Shown piece after piece: positions 34,404 through 43,487 of a DNA stretch of 64,000 nt. Source of the stretch: Candidatus Latescibacterota bacterium (GTDB taxonomy: Bacteria > Latescibacterota > UBA2968); contig JAJEDY010000004.1 of the NCBI GenBank assembly GCA_022821275.1, positions 1 to 64,000 of the forward strand, given 5' to 3'. A model generated the notes under the pieces. It had not been told where the DNA came from. It searched no databases and was given only the letters and a program-made list of their open reading frames with translations. Both the position numbers and the translations under genes were made by a program. Numbering within the stretch: position 1 is the stretch's first letter; each line of letters opens with the position of its first letter.

Positions 34404-35720
34404 ATGGAATATGGTAGCCCGATTTTGTATAAGCGCGTGGAGATTCCGCCTGAGTTCTGCGTCACGGCAGAGGAGGGTACTTATGGCGGCGATATTCGGA
34501 TGGGTGATCTCGAGGGTAATGGGCAGGCGGATTTTCTGGTGTACCGGTCTGTTGACGATGCCCATGATGGCGGGGGCATGAAGCCCTGCTTTCTCGGTGC
34601 GTTTACTGCGGATGGCGAGGTTCTATGGCAGGTGGGAGATGGGGGCGTCCAGCCCAGCCGGCCCGGTCCTGTCGCTATTTGCGATATTGATGGCGATGGT
34701 GCTGAGGAAATTATCTGCTTTTTTCTCGATCCTGCGGTTGAGGCCGATGCCGATTCGATGGCAAATGTCGTCATTCAGATTCGGGATGGGGCGACTGGCG
34801 ATCTTGAGAAGCAGGCAAATCCCGCTGAGTTGCGGTCGTGTCGGGGACGGGGAGCGAATTGGGTGCATCAGCGTATTATGATTGCCAATTTTCGCGGGAC
34901 TGATACGCCTCGAGATTTTGTGATTAAGCTCGGGGGCACGGTCATTGCTTTTGATAAGGATCTTCAGGTTTTGTGGACCTATGAATCCGAGTGGACCGAG
35001 TACAGCCGATGTCCCGCGTACATTCCCTCGGTTGGAGATATTGACGGCGATTGCAGGGATGAGGTCAATGGCGGGTATTTTCTGTTAGATTCTGATGGGA
35101 CGGTGCTCTGGGAAGAGCAACTTGGATGGAATATGGATTCGGTATCTATCGCGGAGTGGGATAACGGGCAGGTGCGCGCCATCTGTTCCGGATTTGGGCA
35201 TGTGATGGACGATTGCGGGAATGTGGTTCTGCGTCTTGGCGAGGAGAAGGTTCCCCACGGTCAGGAGGTCCGGGTGGCGCGGTTTAGCGCGGGCGATCCG
35301 TCTCCCCAGATGGTGATTCGCTATCAGGGGCATAATACGGATGTCATGGTGGTGGATACAAAGGGGAATTGTCTCAACGATTTCCGCCTCAATCCTTCGC
35401 CCAATAATACGGGTATGGAGGTCGTGTACTGGAATGGAGCGGATGCGCCTGCGCTTCTGTACAATGGTGGGATGCTATGGCGGCCTCTTGAGGGGACTTC
35501 TATCTCACTGCCGGGTCTTCCGGATCCCAGACCCGTTGGACGCATGGCATGGTATCACTGCATTCCGGCAGATGTGTGCGGAGATGAACGGGAAGAACTG
35601 GTTCTGTACAATCCGTGGGATTCCGCGATCTATATTTATACCCCGTACCCTCTGGATGACAGCCTGTATCAGGGATACCGGCCCTCTGCGCGACAATACA
35701 ATGTGAGGTTGATGGATTAG
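34404..35720 (+). CDS. FG-GAP/VCBS-type beta-propeller protein
   Basis: A 438-aa protein with repeated calcium-binding-like loops: GDLEGNGQADFLVY, CDIDGDGAEEIICFFLDP and GDIDGDCRDEVNGGYFLLDSDGT. These resemble VCBS/FG-GAP blades and the propeller of PL11 rhamnogalacturonan lyases. No signal peptide is seen. GAGGGAG lies about 8 nt upstream. Catalytic residues cannot be identified, so a lyase role is only a possibility. Confidence 0.75.
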   Translation: MEYGSPILYKRVEIPPEFCVTAEEGTYGGDIRMGDLEGNGQADFLVYRSVDDAHDGGGMKPCFLGAFTADGEVLWQVGDGGVQPSRPGPVAICDIDGDGAEEIICFFLDPAVEADADSMANVVIQIRDGATGDLEKQANPAELRSCRGRGANWVHQRIMIANFRGTDTPRDFVIKLGGTVIAFDKDLQVLWTYESEWTEYSRCPAYIPSVGDIDGDCRDEVNGGYFLLDSDGTVLWEEQLGWNMDSVSIAEWDNGQVRAICSGFGHVMDDCGNVVLRLGEEKVPHGQEVRVARFSAGDPSPQMVIRYQGHNTDVMVVDTKGNCLNDFRLNPSPNNTGMEVVYWNGADAPALLYNGGMLWRPLEGTSISLPGLPDPRPVGRMAWYHCIPADVCGDEREELVLYNPWDSAIYIYTPYPLDDSLYQGYRPSARQYNVRLMD

Positions 35721-35814
35721 GGGCGGCGCTCGGCAAGAAAACTATCTGGTTAATATCGTCATTTGAAGTTATATTTTAAGTCAGCAGAGCATATTTATAA
35801 AAGGAGCTATAGGA

Positions 35815-36003
35815 ATGGCTGATTTACTTGAACAGGTAGTCGCAGAGATTCAAAAACTGCCGCAAGACCAGCGGGATGCCATTGCCGCACGTATTCTAAT
35901 TGACCTGAAAGATGATCAGGCCTGGACAGAACGTTTTGAGGCCACAACCGATGAGCAGTGGGATCGTTTGGCTGAAGTAGCAAGAAGGGAAATTAAAGTG
36001 TAG
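35815..36003 (+). CDS. Small antitoxin-like protein
   Basis: A 62-aa acidic helical protein: MADLLEQVVAEIQKLPQDQR, then AIAARILIDL and a WTERFEATTDEQWDRLAEVARRE end. The LPxxQR..IA..IL-x-DL layout and the DEQWDRLAE tail resemble the short addiction-module or antitoxin proteins found beside PIN or RelE toxins. AAAGGAG occurs upstream. No toxin gene follows; a terminator comes 30 bp later, so it is an orphan here. Confidence 0.65.
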   Translation: MADLLEQVVAEIQKLPQDQRDAIAARILIDLKDDQAWTERFEATTDEQWDRLAEVARREIKV

Positions 36004-36033
36004 CGAAAGGTGTAATAGGACCTTATTTTTGTG

Positions 36034-36068
36034 AAGCCCAACGGCCTCTTCAAACCGTTGGGCTTTTC
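36034..36068 (+). terminator. Rho-independent terminator after the 62-aa gene
   Basis: Perfect 11-bp stem AAGCCCAACGG / CCGTTGGGCTT with a 10-nt loop, followed by TT. It ends the antitoxin-like transcript. Confidence 0.85.
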
Positions 36069-36108
36069 CTATCTTCAGGAGGAGGTGGCAACATGAGTAA
36101 AACGATTT

Positions 36109-36372
36109 TCATGCACACTGCTTATGGAGGTGGGCAAGTAGGCTCTCTGTCGTTTCAAATGCACTGGAAGATCGGTCCTCTCGCTCGTCTTGCTCAGCTT
36201 CCCGCTCGCCTTTCTGCCATGACTCCAGCCACCAGTACTTTTGTTCTGAATCAATGAGACCTACTTTAGCAGCCACGCTGGCCTCTGCCTCGGTTAATCC
36301 TTTGGAATTAAGCATGTCCTCGTTGATGGTCTTGATCTTGTCTTTTGCCCGCGCGAGAATTCGCTGTGGCAT
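36109..36372 (-). CDS. Antitoxin-like protein with MazE/AbrB-type C-terminus
   Basis: An 87-aa protein whose C-terminal half, QKYWWLESWQKGEREAEQDE followed by FETTESLLAHL, matches the tail (WxWxxEWQxxERExDxD..G....F.S.EE.L..L) of AbrB/MazE-family antitoxins. The N-terminal half lacks a visible AbrB swapped-hairpin domain. No toxin gene is adjacent. It probably is a truncated or diverged antitoxin. A 32-bp palindrome lies upstream of it at 36515. Confidence 0.6.
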   Translation of the reverse strand: MPQRILARAKDKIKTINEDMLNSKGLTEAEASVAAKVGLIDSEQKYWWLESWQKGEREAEQDEREDRSSSAFETTESLLAHLHKQCA

Positions 36373-36514
36373 TCCGCGTCTCCTATTTTGTCATTACAAG
36401 TGAAGATAATCCTGAACATGGAATAAAATTAAAAAGCCTCAAAAAGGTCAATGGTTTGCTGACAGGCAAAACCAAATGCGGTACTGGTGCAAGATATTTG
36501 TTGCACTACGGGTC

Positions 36515-36546
36515 ACTATTTGTCAACAACTTTGTTGACAAATAGT
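36515..36546. repeat. Perfect 32-bp palindrome
   Basis: Two 15-bp perfect arms, ACTATTTGTCAACAA and its inverted complement, with a 2-nt CT spacer. It lies between the stop of the TPP enzyme and the start of the antitoxin-like gene. There is no T-run, so it is unlikely to be a terminator. An operator for the antitoxin-like gene or a protein-binding or integration site is possible. Confidence 0.75.
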
Positions 36547-36574
36547 AGCAAAAAACAATGAGAAAGCACTAACA

Positions 36575-38230
36575 TCATAATAAACAAGTTTTTGCTTGTA
36601 GTTCATCTACGAGCACTTTCTGGTTTTCAGAGTAATCCACGGGTATTTCGACGAGGTGTACGCCGCCTTTGGCGTAACATTTCTCTATCAGGGGTACGGT
36701 CATTCCTGTGGATTTCACGCGGTGCCCATGCGCGCCATAACTGTTGGCGTACATGACAAAATCCGGGTTGTCAAATTCCAGTCCAAAATCGGGAAGCCCC
36801 ATCCCGTATTGTTTCCAGCGGATCATGCCGTAGGCATTGTCTCTTAAGATCAAGACAACGATATTGAGGTTGAGTCTTACGGCTGTTTCCAATTCCTGGC
36901 TGTTCATCATAAAACCACCGTCGCCACAAATCGCCATGACCCGCCGGTTGGGATAAAACCGCGCGGCTTCCATTGCCGAGGGCAGGCCCGCGCCCATGGT
37001 GGCGAGGGCGTTGTCCAGCAATACGGTGTTGGGTTGCGTGGTCGGGTAGTTGCGTGCAAACCAGATTTTGTACACGCCGTTATCCAGCGCAATAATGCCG
37101 TCTTCGGGCAGGACTTTGCGGACGTCCCAGACGATGCGCTGTGGTTTTACGGGGAAGCTGTTGTCGTTTTCCCCCAGGCGAATGTGTTCCTGAATCTGGT
37201 CGCGGATGCGCATGTAGTAGTCGAAATCGTGCGAGGCTGTTTTGCCGGTTTTGTCGGCGAGGCGCTGGATCGTATTTGCAATGTCACCGATGACTTCCAG
37301 TTGCGGAAAATAGACATTATCTACCACGGCCGATTGGAAGTTGATGTGGATGACCCGGGTTGCCCCTTCGTCGTGTGACATGAAAAATGGCGGCTTTTCC
37401 ACGACATCGTGCCCGACGTTTATGATCAAATCGGCGCGTTCAATCGCGCAGTGGAGATAGTCGCCATCGGAGAGTGCTGCGGTGCCCAAAAACAGGGGGT
37501 GGAGGCCGCCAACGACGCCTTTGCCCAGTTGGGTATTGAAAAAGGGGATGCCGGTTTTATCGAGGAAGTGCGCCACGGATTCCCAGATGCGCTTGCGGTT
37601 GGTGCCCGCGCCCAGGAGGAGCAAGGGCCGCGTGGCTTCTTTGATCATTTTTACCGCGTCGTCAATGGCGCGTTCATTGGCGTCGCCGCGCCTGCATGTG
37701 CTGATGTTAAAGACCGGTGTGGTGTGTTCATCGACTGGTTCTTCGGCGACATCTTCCGGCAATTCCAGATGTACGGCGCCGGGGCGCTCTTCCTGGGCGA
37801 GGCGAAATGCCTCTCGCACCATGGAGGGGATCATATCTACGTTGACAATTTGTCGGGTGTATTTTGTGAGGGGTTCCATCATGCTCACGACATCGATGAT
37901 CTGAAATTGGCCCTGTTTGCTCTTTTTGATGGGTTTTTGTCCCGTGATCATGAGCAGGGGCATGCCGCCCAGTTGGGCATACGCGGCACCTGTCACAAAA
38001 TTGGTCGCGCCGGGACCGAGCGTGGCAAGGCAGACGCCCGCTTTGCCCGTGAGCCGTCCATAGGTCGCAGCCATAAACGCAGCTCCTTGTTCATGCCGCG
38101 TCAAGATGAGTTTGATGCTCGATTTGCGGAGAGCTTCCAGAAAGGCGAGGTTTTCTTCTCCGGGCACGCCGTAGATATATCCCACGCCTTCATTCTCCAG
38201 TGCTTTGACAAATAGGTCCGAAGCGTTCAT
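36575..38230 (-). CDS. Acetolactate-synthase-like thiamine pyrophosphate enzyme
   Basis: A 551-aa TPP enzyme. The N-terminal domain carries the catalytic Glu in RHEQGAAFMA and the C-terminal cofactor motif GDGGFMMNSQELETAVRLNLNIVVLILRDN. The segment GVPGEENL fits acetolactate synthase/pyruvate oxidase-type members. It lies 14 bp downstream of a sulfatase on the same strand, so it may belong to sugar or keto-acid metabolism rather than branched-chain amino-acid synthesis. No regulatory small subunit is nearby. Confidence 0.88.
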   Translation of the reverse strand: MNASDLFVKALENEGVGYIYGVPGEENLAFLEALRKSSIKLILTRHEQGAAFMAATYGRLTGKAGVCLATLGPGATNFVTGAAYAQLGGMPLLMITGQKPIKKSKQGQFQIIDVVSMMEPLTKYTRQIVNVDMIPSMVREAFRLAQEERPGAVHLELPEDVAEEPVDEHTTPVFNISTCRRGDANERAIDDAVKMIKEATRPLLLLGAGTNRKRIWESVAHFLDKTGIPFFNTQLGKGVVGGLHPLFLGTAALSDGDYLHCAIERADLIINVGHDVVEKPPFFMSHDEGATRVIHINFQSAVVDNVYFPQLEVIGDIANTIQRLADKTGKTASHDFDYYMRIRDQIQEHIRLGENDNSFPVKPQRIVWDVRKVLPEDGIIALDNGVYKIWFARNYPTTQPNTVLLDNALATMGAGLPSAMEAARFYPNRRVMAICGDGGFMMNSQELETAVRLNLNIVVLILRDNAYGMIRWKQYGMGLPDFGLEFDNPDFVMYANSYGAHGHRVKSTGMTVPLIEKCYAKGGVHLVEIPVDYSENQKVLVDELQAKTCLL

Positions 38231-38244
38231 CGCTTCCTCCGAGT

Positions 38245-39648
38245 TTATGCGGGGACACTGCGGCCCCTTTTTTTGTCCTGGTTGAGCAGATCGGTCAATC
38301 GCGATACGATTTCGGGGTGTTGTGTGTAGAGGTTTTCGCGTTCTCGGTAGCCGGTTTCCATGTCGTAGAGTTGGCCGGGGGCATCATCTGACGGATCGTC
38401 GGGATAATCATTGCCGCCGGAGCTTTGGTGGAGGAGCAATTTCCAGTTGCCCTGGCGGATGGCAAATTCGCCTTTGGAAGAATGGTGTATGGTGGCTTCG
38501 CGGATGGATGTCGCGTTCTGGTTCGTCAGGACGGGTAAGATGCTGCAACTGTCTTCGCCGGCATTTTCGGGAAGGGAATGGCCGACAATGTCGGCGGCTG
38601 TTGCGATGAGGTCTGTGAGACAGATGATTTCGTCGCTGAAGGATCTGGCTGCGACTTTTTCGGGCCAGCGGGCGATGAAGGGGATGCGATGTCCGCCTTC
38701 CCAGTTGTCGCGTTTGCAGCCGCGGAAGTGATAGGCGCTGTAGTGATTGTATTCTTGTTTTCGCGTGTGCATAAAGCGTTCTGGCCCGTTGTCGCTGGTG
38801 ACGATGAAGAGGGTGTTATCGGTGGCGCCGGCTTTTTCAACAGCGTCCATGATCTGCCCAACTGCCCAGTCGCATTCGACGACGAAGTCACCGTATTTTC
38901 CGGCCTGGCTTTTGCCTGTAAATGCTTTGTTTGGGGCGATGGGTGTGTGGGGACCGGTTACGGGATAGTAGAGAAAAAAGGGGTCTTTGTCTGTTGCGGT
39001 TTCTTCGATGAAGGAGACCGCTTTTTTTGTGAGGTCTGGTATGACGTGTTCGGGTTTGAGGCCCGGGGCAGCGTGTCCTTCGCGGCCAAAGAGGCCTCTG
39101 GGAGCACGGGCTGTTGGCTCGCAGATTGTGCGGTTGTTTTCGAGATAGACATAAGGCGGCATGTCCAGGGATGCGGAGATGCCGTAAAAGTAGTCGAATC
39201 CGAGATCGCGCGGTCCGCCAGTAAATGGTTGGGTGAAGTCTATGGCTTCGCCGCGGTCCCATCCGAGTCTGTAATCTTCGAGGCGCTGAACGCCTTTTTT
39301 GCGCGTCCAGTTCAGTCCCACATGCCATTTGCCGATGCAAGCGGTGTGATATCCGTGTTGTTTGAGCAGGGACGCGACAGTCAGGCGGTCGGGTTCGATG
39401 AGGGGTTCTGAGTATCCGTTGAGGACGCCATTTTGCAGTCGGGTGCGCCAGCAGTAGCGTCCGGTTAAGACGCCGTAGCGCGAAGGGGAGCACACGGCGG
39501 AGCAGGAGTGAACATCGGTGAAGCACATGCCGTCAGCGGATAGGCGGTCGATATTGGGGGTTTGGATTTTGGATTCGGGATTGAGATAGGAGATGTCTCC
39601 GTAACCGAGGTCATCGAAGAAGATATAGACGATGTTGGGGTTGGACAT
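38245..39648 (-). CDS. Cys-type sulfatase
   Basis: A 467-aa type I sulfatase. FFDDLGYGD metal ligands, formylglycine motif C53-S-P-S-R57 followed by LTGRYCWR, then GKWHVG and TSDNGPERF. The start at 39648 has GGAG 5 nt upstream. The LTGRYCWRTRL form also occurs in the sulfatase at 51485-53047, suggesting a shared subfamily. It is transcribed away from the AAA+ operon. Confidence 0.93.
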   Translation of the reverse strand: MSNPNIVYIFFDDLGYGDISYLNPESKIQTPNIDRLSADGMCFTDVHSCSAVCSPSRYGVLTGRYCWRTRLQNGVLNGYSEPLIEPDRLTVASLLKQHGYHTACIGKWHVGLNWTRKKGVQRLEDYRLGWDRGEAIDFTQPFTGGPRDLGFDYFYGISASLDMPPYVYLENNRTICEPTARAPRGLFGREGHAAPGLKPEHVIPDLTKKAVSFIEETATDKDPFFLYYPVTGPHTPIAPNKAFTGKSQAGKYGDFVVECDWAVGQIMDAVEKAGATDNTLFIVTSDNGPERFMHTRKQEYNHYSAYHFRGCKRDNWEGGHRIPFIARWPEKVAARSFSDEIICLTDLIATAADIVGHSLPENAGEDSCSILPVLTNQNATSIREATIHHSSKGEFAIRQGNWKLLLHQSSGGNDYPDDPSDDAPGQLYDMETGYRERENLYTQHPEIVSRLTDLLNQDKKRGRSVPA

Positions 39649-39704
39649 TGGGTCTCCGGTTGGAATTAAAAATAAAAAATAACCACGCAAACCATAGAGA
39701 ATAC

Positions 39705-39744
39705 AGAGAAAAGCAGAGAAAAGCAAAGAAAAGTAGAGAAAAGC
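39705..39744 (+). repeat. Four tandem 10-bp AGAGAAAAGC-like units
   Basis: Four units with 10-bp period: AGAGAAAAGC, AGAGAAAAGC, AAAGAAAAGT, AGAGAAAAGC. They lie about 40 bp upstream of the sigma-54 promoter. The spacing of about one helical turn could suit an upstream binding site. Confidence 0.6.
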
Positions 39745-39782
39745 AACCAAATAAGAACACAAAGGGAGCTATTGTCCAAACT

Positions 39783-39799
39783 TTGGCACGGTATTTGCT
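39783..39799 (+). promoter_or_regulatory. Sigma-54 (RpoN) promoter of the triple-AAA+ operon
   Basis: TTGGCACG (39783-39790), four bases GTAT, TTGCT (39795-39799): a full match to the YTGGCACG-N4-TTGCW consensus. It lies 109 bp before the ATG at 39909 on the same strand. Activation would need an enhancer-binding protein; none is visible in the window. Confidence 0.75.
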
Positions 39800-39908
39800 T
39801 CAATTTTCGTTTGGAACACAGAGAACACAAAATGGGCGGTTGATTGCGTAACTTCAGACATTGAGATAAAGGAGAAAAATCGAATTAGGGAGAAGGGAGG
39901 TTCTACCT

Positions 39909-42797
39909 ATGAAATACCGTCGTAGGAGTCGCATCGCTATAAGGCATATAAATCACAGAACACGAGCGCGAAAGGAGTTTCTACCCATGATTGACAATGA
40001 AGACAGTCTATACATCAATGAATACAGCATGTACATAAACCGCATCTACATGCTGAACGCACTTGGCAAAGTAAAGCGGGATCGAAGGGTGCAAAAGGCA
40101 ATACACGACTGGATCAGACACTATACTGATCCACTGGAAACACTGGACCCTTCTCTCCAACAGGAGTACGACAGGATATTCGAACTGAAGAGAAAACGAG
40201 ATGACGATCGGCCAGAGCAAAACCAATTCTTCGAATACGCGATAAAAACGCTTAAAGGGAAAATACAACAGCAGCCCGCACCTTCCCGTGAAGAGATAGC
40301 AACCCGTCTCATTGTCCAGCGTTTTTCTTTGGGACCCGTGGCACACGCACTACTCACCCTGAGATGTTGTTATGACTGTGATTCTCTGACCGAAAGCTTG
40401 TGGGATGAATTCTCTGATATTCATGACCATTTCACAGCGACCGCGGCCTTGTTGGGTTGCGCGTGCGAAGACGTCAAGGATGCGTTCCGCGAACTGGCCG
40501 ATGCGGGCATCACTGACCTGGAAGGTCTGCGCTCTGCTAAACGCATTGCCCCCACCGACTACACACATAAATATTTTTCCCGCGTATGGCATCCGCCCGT
40601 ACGAGATATAGACGAATTGGTGGCGCGTCTGGTCGGTCAGCCCTGCGAAGCCACGCTGCACCTGAGCGACTTCGCATACCTCGAGGATCGAGATGAGGCC
40701 GTGCGCTTGCTTCGCGCAGCTACGCAAAAGCGACACAAAGACATATCTACGCCGGGGGTCAATATCCTGTTGGTCGGGCGGGCAGGCACTGGGAAAACCG
40801 AATTTGCCAAAACTCTATCACAGGCGGCTGGTACATCCCTCTTTTCCATCGGCGAGCCGAACCGGGAAGATAAGGAACCCTTCGACAGTGCAGCCGAGGC
40901 CGGCACCAGACGCCGCAACACCTTGCGCGTGGTTCAAGCCCTCTTGCGACCCGTTCTCGATGCTGCGATCTTGTGCGACGAAGCCGAGGATGTCCTGGAT
41001 TCCATCCGAGGCACCCGCCTTATCAACCATCGCCTGCTGGAAAATACCCCTGTACCGGTGATCTACACAGCCAATCGTCTGGATCACTTAGACGAAAGCA
41101 TGCTGCGGCGTTTTACCTATGTCCTCACGTTCAAAGCCCACAGCCCGACCCGCCAAACCGCAATTTTGCAACAGATGTTGGAAAAAAGCAATATCGAGGG
41201 CATTGATGCAGCCGCATGCGCGCGACGTCTTGTCGATCAACTCGAGTGTCCCCCAGCCATCCTGGCACAAGCTATCGAAACCACTCGCCTCATCGGTGGT
41301 GGCGAGCGTGACATCTACCACTTCAGCGAGCGGCTGGAACGCACCGTCGCCACACACTGCGCCCGTCCGCGCCTGGGACCTCCCATCGAGGCAGAGGTTC
41401 CGTGGGCGGCATTTTCGCACCTCGGACAAGACGCGGACGCTGTGCGAGATACCCTTGCCGCAGTGATAGAGAAAAAAGAGAAAGGGATCAATATCCTCCT
41501 GTACGGACCGCCGGGCACTGGGAAAACCGAGTTTGCACGCACGCTTTGCGGCGAGGTTGGCGCGCGTTTATACGCCATCGGGGAAAATGAAATCGGTCCA
41601 CAAGCACGCCCGAGTGCAGGCCGCACAGAGACATTGGATTATGCCCTCGAAGCCCTATCAGATGAACCTGATGCCGCGATTCTCTTCGATGAGATGGAAG
41701 ACTTTCGCCAGCCGCAAAAGCATTGGCTCAATCGCATTGTCGAAGTAAACCCGGTGCCCATTATCTGGACGTGTAACTCAATTGGCTACTACCGCATGTT
41801 TAAGTCGTTCTTCATCGACCGCATTCTATACGCCATCGAGTTCCGCCATATACCTGTTAGCAACCGAAAAACCGTTTATGCAGGCATCCTGCGTCAGGCG
41901 GGTATGACAGATATCGAGACCCATCAACTGGCCGAAGAACTGGCACACAAAAACACAGTAACGCCTCGCCATATCACTTTAGCGACGAAACAGGCTGTTC
42001 TCATGCGAGATCATTCTACCTGCGCGACAAAACACAAACTCAGTGAGACCATCAAGCGCAATATTGATCAAAAAGAAAGACTGCGCTATGGCATCCATTC
42101 TCCCGACATGTTGCCCATAGCACAATACGACCCGGCCCTCATCCACGCCGATCAGGATCTCCCAACATTGGTCGAGCGGATCGTCGCGCTTGACTCGCGC
42201 CAATTCTCACTCTGCTTGTCTGGTCCTCCCGGTACGGGCAAAACGGCTTTTGCGCGCTACATCGCCGAGCAGATGGGCATGGATGTGTTATGCAAACGGG
42301 CATCCGATCTTTTGGACAAATTCGTCGGAGAGACAGAGCAACAGATTGCATCGGCTTTTGCCGAGGCTCTTGAGAAGAACGCATTTCTGATCTTCGACGA
42401 AGTGGATTCGCTTCTTATGGACCGGCAATCTGCCCAACGCGGTTGGGAAGTGAGCATGGTCAACGAATTGCTCAGCCAGATGGAGCGGCACCCCCTCCCA
42501 TTTGTCTGCACCACGAACCGGGGAGACAGCCTCGACGAGGCTGCCGCACGCCGCTTCCTATTTCGCATCCAGTTTTACTTTTTGGATTACACGCGCATTA
42601 ACCGCGCCTTTGAATTGTTCTTCAACTGCGAAGCACCGTCTTCGGCACTTGCGCTGACCAAACTCACTCCCGCGGACTTTGCCAACGTGCGGAAGCGCGC
42701 AGAGGTCCTGGGCTTCATGGACGACCCTGAACAAATCGCACAGGCCCTCGCCGAAGAATGCCGCATAAAACCGGGCAACAACCCGACTGGCTTCTGA
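39909..42797 (+). CDS. Protein with three AAA+ ATPase modules
   Basis: A 962-aa protein. Its first 280 residues have no recognised domain. Three P-loops follow: GRAGTGKT (about 288), GPPGTGKT (about 531) and GPPGTGKT (about 770). They are paired with Walker B segments AAILCDEAEDVLDS, AAILFDEMEDF and FLIFDEVDSLL. The third module is the most complete, with an Arg-rich sensor segment (AAARRF) like Cdc48/FtsH-type ATPases. Two starts compete: ATG 39909 (GGGAGG, 8 nt) and ATG 39987 (AAAGGAG, 11 nt), with near-identical surroundings. The next genes follow within 40 bp. Triple AAA+ chains are rare in bacteria. Remodelling of a protein or nucleoprotein complex is likely, but the substrate is unknown. 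Confidence 0.88.
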   Translation: MKYRRRSRIAIRHINHRTRARKEFLPMIDNEDSLYINEYSMYINRIYMLNALGKVKRDRRVQKAIHDWIRHYTDPLETLDPSLQQEYDRIFELKRKRDDDRPEQNQFFEYAIKTLKGKIQQQPAPSREEIATRLIVQRFSLGPVAHALLTLRCCYDCDSLTESLWDEFSDIHDHFTATAALLGCACEDVKDAFRELADAGITDLEGLRSAKRIAPTDYTHKYFSRVWHPPVRDIDELVARLVGQPCEATLHLSDFAYLEDRDEAVRLLRAATQKRHKDISTPGVNILLVGRAGTGKTEFAKTLSQAAGTSLFSIGEPNREDKEPFDSAAEAGTRRRNTLRVVQALLRPVLDAAILCDEAEDVLDSIRGTRLINHRLLENTPVPVIYTANRLDHLDESMLRRFTYVLTFKAHSPTRQTAILQQMLEKSNIEGIDAAACARRLVDQLECPPAILAQAIETTRLIGGGERDIYHFSERLERTVATHCARPRLGPPIEAEVPWAAFSHLGQDADAVRDTLAAVIEKKEKGINILLYGPPGTGKTEFARTLCGEVGARLYAIGENEIGPQARPSAGRTETLDYALEALSDEPDAAILFDEMEDFRQPQKHWLNRIVEVNPVPIIWTCNSIGYYRMFKSFFIDRILYAIEFRHIPVSNRKTVYAGILRQAGMTDIETHQLAEELAHKNTVTPRHITLATKQAVLMRDHSTCATKHKLSETIKRNIDQKERLRYGIHSPDMLPIAQYDPALIHADQDLPTLVERIVALDSRQFSLCLSGPPGTGKTAFARYIAEQMGMDVLCKRASDLLDKFVGETEQQIASAFAEALEKNAFLIFDEVDSLLMDRQSAQRGWEVSMVNELLSQMERHPLPFVCTTNRGDSLDEAAARRFLFRIQFYFLDYTRINRAFELFFNCEAPSSALALTKLTPADFANVRKRAEVLGFMDDPEQIAQALAEECRIKPGNNPTGF

Positions 42798-42836
42798 ACA
42801 TTGCGAAAAATGGAATTTACTGGGAAAGGACATGTT

Positions 42837-43487
42837 ATGGATATTTTAGATATTTTTGATCGAGACGAGACTGGCCCTGCCATTGAAGACCTTACCAAAA
42901 TCATAAAGCTGAACCCGAATGATGCGGAAGCCTATAACAATCGCGGCAATGCTTACAGTGATAAAGGCGATCATGACCGGGCTATTGAGGACTTCACCAA
43001 AGCTATAGAACTGAACCCATACGATAAAATGCACTATCTCCTGCGTGGTTTTTGTTACGAATTTAAAGGCGAGAGTGCCCGGGCTATTGAAGACTACAGC
43101 GCGATTATGGAACTGAGCCCGGATAATCCTGATCCCTATTTCTATCGTGGCAAAATTTATAGGGATAAAGGCGCGTATGACTATGCTATTGAAGATTTCG
43201 ACAAGGCCATCGCGCTATACCCGGATTACACTATGGCCTATTACTACCGAGGGGAGACGTGGTTACGCATGGGCAGATGGAATAACGCCAGAGCAGACCT
43301 GATAGTTGTCAAGAGCAAGGGTATGGATATTATCAAGTGGTTTTGTGAAGATTACAAAAATGTTGAGGATTTTGAAGAAAAATATGATGTGAAGTTGCCA
43401 GAAGATATTGCAGTGATGCTGACGCCCAGAGCAGGCATAATCACGGACGGAATCAATAAGGAAAGGACATTTTTATGGATATTTTAA
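42837..43487 (+). CDS. Tetratricopeptide-repeat protein
   Basis: A 216-aa soluble protein with about four TPR units, for example AIEDLTKIIKLNPNDAEAYN, RAIEDFTKAIELNPYDKMHY and AIEDFDKAIALYPDYTMAYY. It has a short N-terminal MDILDIF and a C-terminal extension (about 145-216). AAAGGA lies before the ATG at 42837, and this initiation region nearly repeats that of the next gene. It is predicted to be an adaptor that binds proteins. It is the second gene of the operon. Confidence 0.85.
   Translation: MDILDIFDRDETGPAIEDLTKIIKLNPNDAEAYNNRGNAYSDKGDHDRAIEDFTKAIELNPYDKMHYLLRGFCYEFKGESARAIEDYSAIMELSPDNPDPYFYRGKIYRDKGAYDYAIEDFDKAIALYPDYTMAYYYRGETWLRMGRWNNARADLIVVKSKGMDIIKWFCEDYKNVEDFEEKYDVKLPEDIAVMLTPRAGIITDGINKERTFLWIF

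Noticed and set aside
34271-34465. 64-codon minus-strand frame containing the right direct repeat
   Set aside because: Its sequence is made of the repeat and intergenic DNA; no ribosome binding site.
37409-38215. 268-codon plus-strand frame opposite the TPP enzyme
   Set aside because: The minus-strand gene has clear TPP-enzyme motifs; this is its shadow.
38578-39411. 277-codon plus-strand frame opposite a sulfatase
   Set aside because: The minus-strand sulfatase is complete; the frame has low-complexity composition.
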